64,000 nt of DNA from Crateriforma conspicua (lineage in GTDB: Bacteria > Planctomycetota > Planctomycetia > Pirellulales > Pirellulaceae): contig NZ_CP036319.1 in NCBI RefSeq assembly GCF_007752935.1, forward strand, positions 2,108,001 through 2,172,000. The letters are read 5' to 3'. Under the pieces are notes generated by a model that searched no databases, was not told where the DNA came from, and was given only the letters and a program-made list of their open reading frames with translations. The translations under genes were made by a program, and so were the position numbers. Positions 59,490-64,000 of the stretch are shown in pieces. Position 1 is the first letter of the stretch. Each line of letters begins with the position of its first letter.

Positions 59490-59530
59490 GCTTGCTGTGT
59501 GCGCCGGCGCATGGCTCATGTGTGTTCACG
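59490..59530 (+). promoter_or_regulatory. Phage leader motif, copy 6
   Basis: GCTTGCTGTGTGC with exactly 17 bp between TTGCTG and CTCATGTGTGTTCACG; it ends 37 bp before the ATG at 59568. The spacer is GC-rich here but the length is kept. It heads a four-gene unit, unlike copies 3 to 5, which head single genes. Confidence 0.7.
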
Positions 59531-59567
59531 CGAACGCCATTTCTTTCTCCAAACACAGAGAGCCCGA

Positions 59568-59753
59568 ATGCAAAACTTGAAACCTCAACGCTGGCGATCG
59601 ACGGTTGTCCTCGCCGACGGCCGGCGAATCGAAGTCGACGAACCACTGCCAGTCCATACCATTGTCGCCGATGCGAAACGCGCCGGTGCCACCAAGGTCG
59701 AACTCGAAAACGGCACTGAAATCTTCCTCAACGAAAACGGAGAACAACAATGA
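59568..59753 (+). CDS. Small phage protein, first of a four-gene unit
   Basis: 61 residues: RWRSTVVLADGRRIEVDEPLPVHTIVADAKRAGATKVELENGTEIFLNENGE (key parts TVVLADGRRIEVDEP and ATKVELENGTEIFL). Two beta hairpins around a helix. No family recognised. ATGA overlap with the next gene. Confidence 0.55.
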   Translation: MQNLKPQRWRSTVVLADGRRIEVDEPLPVHTIVADAKRAGATKVELENGTEIFLNENGEQQ

Positions 59754-59983
59754 ACAAGGTTCAAACCCCCAACCCGCGATCGATCGAGCCGGCGCCGGCT
59801 TACGAGAACGGTCACCAGATCACACGCGACTTGTTGCGGCACATCGAACTGCAACTCGACCGCATGATGCGGCCGGACTGCAAGGACCTGCGTTGGACAA
59901 ATGTGCGGGCGGTCAATTTGATCAACGCCCAGCTATCGGAGGTCGCCGCATTGCTCGATGAAACCAACGGAGTCCGTAACTGA
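59750..59983 (+). CDS. Small helical phage protein
   Basis: 77 residues: ITRDLLRHIELQLDRMMRPDCKDLRWTNVRAVNLINAQLSEVAALLDE (key parts DLLRHIELQLDRMM and VRAVNLINAQLSEVAALL). Helix-loop-helix like the 56924 and 57825 products. It overlaps both neighbours (ATGA upstream, TGATG downstream), so translation is coupled. Confidence 0.55.
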   Translation: MNKVQTPNPRSIEPAPAYENGHQITRDLLRHIELQLDRMMRPDCKDLRWTNVRAVNLINAQLSEVAALLDETNGVRN

Positions 59984-60210
59984 TGAACGGCAACACAAAC
60001 TTCAAGGCGGGCGACCGGGTCCGCCTGGTTTCGATGACCGACGACCCCGACCCGATTCCCGCCGGCACCATCGGAACGGTTGTCGGTGTTTATCCACAAC
60101 GCGATTGGACGCAACTTGATGTTGATTGGACGGGCGGCCGGTCGCTGATGCTTTCCATTCCACCGGATGTCGTCGAGCGAATTGAACTGCCGGCGGCCGA
60201 CAAGCCATAA
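59983..60210 (+). CDS. Small beta-barrel phage protein (DUF4314-like)
   Basis: 75 residues: FKAGDRVRLVSMTDDPDPIPAGTIGTVVGV, then WTQLDVDWTGGRSLMLSIPPDVVERI. The GDRVRLVxMxDDPxPIxxGxxGTVxxV pattern is that of DUF4314-like small SH3-type barrels, common in mobile elements. Function unknown. Confidence 0.7.
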   Translation: MNGNTNFKAGDRVRLVSMTDDPDPIPAGTIGTVVGVYPQRDWTQLDVDWTGGRSLMLSIPPDVVERIELPAADKP

Positions 60211-60222
60211 GGATTTGAAACC

Positions 60223-60546
60223 ATGTCGACACGAGCCACGATCGCAGTCCGCCGGCCAAGCGGCGACTACTTGGCGGTCTATTTGCATTTTGATGGCTAC
60301 CCTGAGCACGCCGGAAAACTGCTCGAAGCCAACTACCTGACGGCCGAGGAGGTGGAAACGCTCGTTCAGCGGGGCGACATTCGCTGTCTTGATTCGGAGT
60401 TGGGCGAACCGGAGTACTACGACACCGAAGTACCGTCAACAACGTTGCCGACGTTGGAAGCGATGCTCGACTATTCGAGGAATTGCGGCGCGGCCTATGT
60501 GTACATCTTCGATGATGGTCAGTGGGCAACTCGCAAGCTGTCTTGA
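60223..60546 (+). CDS. Small phage protein of the STRATI type
   Basis: 107 residues starting MSTRATIAVRRPSGDYLAVYLHFDGYPEHAGKLL, a start widespread in phage and plasmid proteins of unknown function (STRxxI...Y.HxDGYPxxxGxxL). The second half contains PTLEAMLDYSRNCGAAYVYIFDDGQW. The start and DGYP motif are seen directly; the role is unknown. Last gene of the rightward series, ending 6 bp from the convergent methyltransferase gene. Confidence 0.7.
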   Translation: MSTRATIAVRRPSGDYLAVYLHFDGYPEHAGKLLEANYLTAEEVETLVQRGDIRCLDSELGEPEYYDTEVPSTTLPTLEAMLDYSRNCGAAYVYIFDDGQWATRKLS

Positions 60547-60552
60547 CTACGC

Positions 60553-61863
60553 TCATCGCATGTTTTCCTCGCGGACGCCGACGGGGATCGGTGACTCCCC
60601 GGTCCGTTCGAGCACGGCGACCTTGCCGGTGAAACGCTGGTAGCGATCGACGATGACGTCGCAATACGGTGGGTCGAGTTCCATCAAGAAGGCGTTGCGT
60701 CCGGTTTGCTCCGCCCCAATCAAGGTCGAACCGCTGCCGCCGAACAGATCGAGCACGTTCTCGCCTTTGCGTGACGAGTACTGCATCGCCATCACCGCCA
60801 ACTCGGCGGGCTTTCCGGTGAGGTGTTCGAGCTTTTGTGGTGGGATCTTCTTGACGTGCCAAAGATCGGTCGCATTATTCGGGCCGAAGAACTTGTGGCC
60901 GGCGCCCTCTTTCCATCCGTAGAAGGCCCATTCGTGAGCTCCCATGAAATCCTTGCGAGTCATCACCGGGTGCTGTTTGTCCCAGATGATGGCTTGCGAG
61001 AAATACAGCCCGGTGGCAGCGAGGACCGGTGGATAGTTTGCGATGTTGGAGAAGCCTCCCCAAATATAAAATGACCGACCCGGTTCGAGCGCGCGAGTGA
61101 TGTTGCTGAACCATGCTTTCAACAGACGGTCGAACTCTTCGTCGGAGACGAAGTCGTTCTCCAGCGGTCGGTCCTTGGCCCGCATCTTTCTCGGGCCTTC
61201 TTTTGACTTACCCTTGCCAGCCTCGAACGAGCTATTGCCGGCCGCGATCGCGTTCTTGCTGCGAGGCTCAACGCGAACATTATACGGGGGATCTGTATTA
61301 CAAAGATGAATCTTCGCACCCGCCAACAGGGTATCGAGGTCTTCGACGCTGGTGGAGTCGCCACACATCAATCGATGGTCACCGAGAATCCAGATGTCGC
61401 CTCGCTGCGTCACCGCCTCGTCGGGCGGTTCGGGAACGTCGTCGGGATCAGTTTGCCCTTCCTTCACGCCGGGATCGAGCAGTTTGGCAAGTTCATCGCT
61501 GTCGAAACCGAGTAACTCGCAGTCAAAGCCAACGTGCTGCAGTTCACCGAGTTCGATCGGCAGCAGGTCAAAGTCCCATTCCGCGTTCTCGCCGGTGCGG
61601 TTGTCTGCGATGCGGTACGCCTTGACCGCTTCGGGTTCGAGGTCACGGGCGACGTGAACCGGGACTTCGGTAAGGTTCAATTTTTGCGCGGCTTTGAACC
61701 GCGTGTGCCCGACGATGATGACGCCATCGGGATCGACGACGATCGGTTGCCGGAAGCCAAATTCGTTGATGGACTGGATGACCGGTCGGACCGCATCATC
61801 GTTAATACGTGGGTTGTTCTCGTACGGCTTGATTCGATCAAGCGACCACATTTCGACCTGCAT
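60553..61863 (-). CDS. ParB-domain DNA methyltransferase (N4/N6 type)
   Basis: 436 residues. Residues 1-100 are a ParB/sulfiredoxin-like domain: SLDRIKPYENNPRINDDAV, FGFRQPIVVDPDGVIIVGHTRFKAAQKL and AYRIADNRT. Residues about 160-430 are a beta-class adenine/cytosine-N4 methyltransferase: CNTDPPYNV is the catalytic motif IV and ENVLDLFGGSGSTLIGAEQTGR the SAM-binding motif I, in permuted order typical of this class. No restriction enzyme gene is adjacent, so it is a solitary phage methylase that may protect phage DNA. It converges on the small-gene series. Confidence 0.9.
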   Translation of the reverse strand: MQVEMWSLDRIKPYENNPRINDDAVRPVIQSINEFGFRQPIVVDPDGVIIVGHTRFKAAQKLNLTEVPVHVARDLEPEAVKAYRIADNRTGENAEWDFDLLPIELGELQHVGFDCELLGFDSDELAKLLDPGVKEGQTDPDDVPEPPDEAVTQRGDIWILGDHRLMCGDSTSVEDLDTLLAGAKIHLCNTDPPYNVRVEPRSKNAIAAGNSSFEAGKGKSKEGPRKMRAKDRPLENDFVSDEEFDRLLKAWFSNITRALEPGRSFYIWGGFSNIANYPPVLAATGLYFSQAIIWDKQHPVMTRKDFMGAHEWAFYGWKEGAGHKFFGPNNATDLWHVKKIPPQKLEHLTGKPAELAVMAMQYSSRKGENVLDLFGGSGSTLIGAEQTGRNAFLMELDPPYCDVIVDRYQRFTGKVAVLERTGESPIPVGVREENMR

Positions 61864-61965
61864 GGCAGAGTCCTTTTCCAGAGGTAAGAAGCGGAAAAGG
61901 GTCGGTCGTTGGGTGGTTGGTTAGATGGTTGGGTTGGTTGGGTGCGTCGTCCGAGCGGGCTGAAA

Positions 61966-62754
61966 CTATATTCCTTTGAAACTCTCGATTCGTGGGATTT
62001 TCGCGGGCAACTCGGTCACGTCGTGGTATCCGAAGAATTCAACGGACTGTGAATGGTCATTGGAGAACTTCCTGAGTCGATCGAGTGACTCCAGCCTGGC
62101 CACATTGTCTTCGGCGCGAATGGTTGCGAGTTCGCCGATTGGGTGATTGCGATCGTTCAGTTCTTCACGCAAATAGTAGGCATCGCCAACGTACAATAGC
62201 TTCGTTGAGGACGTTTCGACGGCTACGCCGCAATGACCGATCGTGTGTCCCGGAAGCCAAATGAGGTGGACAGCGGCGTCTATCGCTAACTCGAGACGCC
62301 TCGACGGTAGACCGAACCAATCCCCATCAGCTTCGGAGTAGCTATCCCACATCGGGCTATGCGAGAATTGCTCGGCACTGTACCGAGGGCTACCACGTTC
62401 AATCTCGGCTAACTCCTCGGACGACACATGCACCTTTGCTTGGGGGAAGTCGGCTAGACCGCCTGCATGATCGTGATCACCGTGAGTCAACACGATGTCG
62501 GTGACAGAGGTTTGCGAAAGTCCAAGGCTCTCGATTTGGCAAAGTGCCGTGCATTCGGGGATGAACTGAAAACCGGCCGCGTCGATCGCTGCTCGTCCAA
62601 TGCGAGGGACAGGTTGCTCAATGTCCAGCATTCCGATTCCCGAATCGACGAGGACAATCCGATCAGCTTGTCGAAGGATCAATCCGTGGCAGGACGCTGG
62701 CGGAAGTGGCGGTGAATGAAGCCAACCGAAATTGGCGTGGATGATTTTCAGCAT
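61966..62754 (-). CDS. MBL-fold hydrolase (lactonase-like)
   Basis: 262 residues: HGLILRQADRIVLVDSGIG, then the zinc motif TDIVLTHGDHDHAGG (HxHxDH as H-G-D-H-D-H), LIWLPGHTIGHCGV (third zinc His) and LLYVGDAYYL (bridging Asp). This matches the metallo-beta-lactamase fold of lactonase-like hydrolases. I start at the ATG at 62754 (MLKIIHANFG). First gene outside the phage block on the right. Substrate unknown. Confidence 0.85.
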   Translation of the reverse strand: MLKIIHANFGWLHSPPLPPASCHGLILRQADRIVLVDSGIGMLDIEQPVPRIGRAAIDAAGFQFIPECTALCQIESLGLSQTSVTDIVLTHGDHDHAGGLADFPQAKVHVSSEELAEIERGSPRYSAEQFSHSPMWDSYSEADGDWFGLPSRRLELAIDAAVHLIWLPGHTIGHCGVAVETSSTKLLYVGDAYYLREELNDRNHPIGELATIRAEDNVARLESLDRLRKFSNDHSQSVEFFGYHDVTELPAKIPRIESFKGI

Positions 62755-62835
62755 GAGGGGTTCAACGCTACAGGTCGATTTTGGTGAATGCATACAAGAT
62801 ATAGGTTGAACCCAAAACGACGAAGGTCATCACGC

Positions 62836-63405
62836 TCAACCTTCGTCAGCTAACCTTCCCCCATCGTTCCAGTTGCCGAACATCTTGCCGGCGGCGGTCT
62901 TGGTGATGAAGTTGCGGAGTCGTTTGTCGAACTCGGCAGGTTGCTTTCGCATCTCTTCGACGTAGCCGATGCGAACGCGTTTGTAGAGATCCGGAAACGA
63001 CTCGAAGTGTTCCCATGCGTCGGGTTTGGCCTTGAGTGCGGCGACGATGTCTTCGGCGACCCAGAAGTTGATTGACAGGTCGGGCAACGTCGCTTGGCCG
63101 GCGTCGGTCATCAAACCGAGACGAATCAACCGGCGAGCACGTTCCTTATTCAACTCGGTCCAGTTGCTGCGTTTGCGACGCGGCGTCAGACGTTGAGCCT
63201 TCTCGAACTCGGAATGCTTCTTGGCGATGCCGTCGATCCAACCGAAACAGATGGCTTCCTCGACCGCGTCGAGATACTCGACCGCTGGCACATTGGGTCG
63301 CTTGTCGAGTAAAAGCCAAATCTCGGTCTTTGTCTTTTGGTTTTCCTGCAGCCAGCCTCGCCATTCCTTCCGGTTGGCCGGTTTGATCGTTTCGGTGATG
63401 TCCAT
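62836..63405 (-). CDS. OmdA/YdeI-type protein
   Basis: 189 residues of the bacteriocin-protection/OmdA type: RKEWRGWLQENQKTKTEIWLLL, VEYLDAVEEAICFGWIDGIAKKH, QRLTPRRKRSNWTELNKERARRLI and the later IVAALKAKPDAWEHFESFPDLYKRVRIGYVE. These conserved blocks (YLDAVEEALCFGWID, FSPRKxxSxWSxxNxxR) define the family; biochemical role is not settled. Start at 63405 (MDITETIKPANR). A host gene. Confidence 0.85.
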   Translation of the reverse strand: MDITETIKPANRKEWRGWLQENQKTKTEIWLLLDKRPNVPAVEYLDAVEEAICFGWIDGIAKKHSEFEKAQRLTPRRKRSNWTELNKERARRLIRLGLMTDAGQATLPDLSINFWVAEDIVAALKAKPDAWEHFESFPDLYKRVRIGYVEEMRKQPAEFDKRLRNFITKTAAGKMFGNWNDGGRLADEG

Positions 63406-63440
63406 GCTGCGACCCAGGTTGCAATCACTTCCAACGGGCT

Positions 63441-63908
63441 TCAATCGAGCCGTTTCCAATAAACCACTTTGTCCATGCCGTCGATGTAGAAGTCGCTGAT
63501 ACGAGCTTCTTCGCGATAGCCATGGGATCTGTAGAACGACCGAACGTATTCAAAGTCGTCGAGCCCGGCCGTTTCCACTAGCAACACGCGTGCGGATTGC
63601 TTCGCTAACGCTCGCTCGACGAAGCTGAGCAACTTACCGCCGCGACCACACCTCTGCTTGGCTGGATCAATGGCAATGTAGAGCAGATTCCATGTGCCTT
63701 CGGTCATTCGCTCTGGCATCGCGTAGGCAACACCAGCGATACCGTCCTCGTCGTCGACGAACCATTTGTCGGTAGATACATCCCCAGCGGCAAAGTGTTG
63801 ATCGACGGTATTTGCCAGTTCCGACAACTCTCGCGCCTCGAACAGGCCAACCGCCGAAGAAAGCTCCATCACGCCTGCTTTGTCGTTGGCTTTGAAGTCA
63901 CGAATCAT
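63441..63908 (-). CDS. GNAT-family N-acetyltransferase
   Basis: 155 residues. IRDFKANDKAGVMEL begins a GNAT fold; NLLYIAIDPAKQRCGRGGKLLSFVERAL holds the acetyl-CoA-binding motif A (Q/RxxGxG/A as QRCGRGG) and VRSFYRSHGYREEARISDFY motif B. It uses acetyl-CoA to acetylate an unknown amine. It lies 36 bp upstream of the OmdA-type gene on the same strand and may be co-transcribed with it. Confidence 0.88.
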   Translation of the reverse strand: MIRDFKANDKAGVMELSSAVGLFEARELSELANTVDQHFAAGDVSTDKWFVDDEDGIAGVAYAMPERMTEGTWNLLYIAIDPAKQRCGRGGKLLSFVERALAKQSARVLLVETAGLDDFEYVRSFYRSHGYREEARISDFYIDGMDKVVYWKRLD

Positions 63909-64000
63909 TTGAAAACTTTGCTATTGGTTCTCGATAGTGCCTGCGGGCAGACACCACTCAAGCCGGTAAGGTTCGCATGAAAGACATGCGGACGCCAGAC

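Noticed and set aside
51866-59530. Leader motif as a sigma-54 promoter
   Set aside because: There is no GG-N10-GC (-24/-12) pattern with constant spacing in the six copies.
56518-59590. Conserved leader peptide beginning MAHVC in the six leaders
   Set aside because: ATGGCTCATGTGTGT is present in five copies, but copy 1 has CTG in place of ATG, copy 5 stops right after the fifth codon, and the frame relative to the gene differs between copies. Conservation is better explained at DNA level.
9451-61965. Attachment-site repeat pairing the left and right prophage edges
   Set aside because: No shared direct repeat or tRNA gene was found by reading the regions 8.8-9.45 kb and 61.86-61.97 kb; a computed self-alignment would be needed.

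Overview
The window looks like a chromosomal segment of a planctomycete of the Pirellulales (Rhodopirellula/Blastopirellula type). Signs are moderately GC-rich DNA, a serine/threonine kinase fused to a planctomycete TIGR03067-type domain next to ECF sigma factors, small membrane proteins carrying an ENPYxP motif, a DUF1080 fragment, and many short secreted or one-membrane-span proteins without wider relatives. No rRNA, tRNA or CRISPR array was seen.

Layout. (1) 1-9.3 kb, host nitric-oxide/denitrification cluster: the 3' end of a quinol-type NO reductase (norB), the di-iron repair protein Ric/YtfE, a methyltransferase, a GYD protein, a cupin, a secreted PQQ-type beta-propeller, DUF454, an Rrf2/NsrR-like regulator with an imperfect palindrome upstream, DUF3565 and a DUF3365 haem protein. 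On the other strand lie moaA and an alginate-export-type porin. (2) 9.45-31.6 kb, minus strand, the structural half of a siphovirus-type prophage. Read in transcription order it holds a small head-proximal protein, a lambda-type portal, a prohead protease-major capsid fusion, two DUF2190 decoration proteins, three membrane/periplasmic proteins, neck proteins, the tail tube, a tail chaperone pair apparently joined by a -1 frameshift, the tape measure, a distal tail protein, and an 856-residue serine-rich protein. This is followed by a translationally coupled block with a Cys-rich protein, a GT25-sulfotransferase fusion, three more glycosyltransferases, a radical SAM protein and a proline-rich protein. 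(3) 31.76-49.2 kb, host-like accessory DNA: two ECF sigma factors, the large kinase, short membrane or exported proteins and gene fragments. (4) 49.2-61.9 kb, the packaging half of a prophage. The terminase (minus) diverges from a rightward series of small genes, six of which are preceded by the same leader sequence. A Recombinase-In-Trio (RIT) element has landed in the first of these, a phage amidoligase gene. A ParB-domain DNA methyltransferase closes the block. (5) 61.97-63.9 kb, host genes for an MBL-fold hydrolase, an OmdA/YdeI-type protein and a GNAT acetyltransferase.

How the parts relate. The structural block ends with a 140-bp decayed copy of the 3' end of a terminase gene, where an intact terminase would be expected. 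The full terminase lies 17.5 kb away, beyond host-type genes. The two halves therefore look like remnants of two related phages, or one phage split by a 17.4-kb host-type segment. No phage integrase, repressor, replication gene or lysis gene was recognised.

The most notable signals are four: the sixfold leader (TTGnnG, exactly 17 bp, CTCATGTGTGT) that precedes individual small phage genes, usually after a hairpin terminator; the RIT insertion whose flanks rejoin in frame to give the FGIELE start of an amidoligase; the serine-rich phage protein coupled to its own glycosylation/sulfation genes; and the split terminase.
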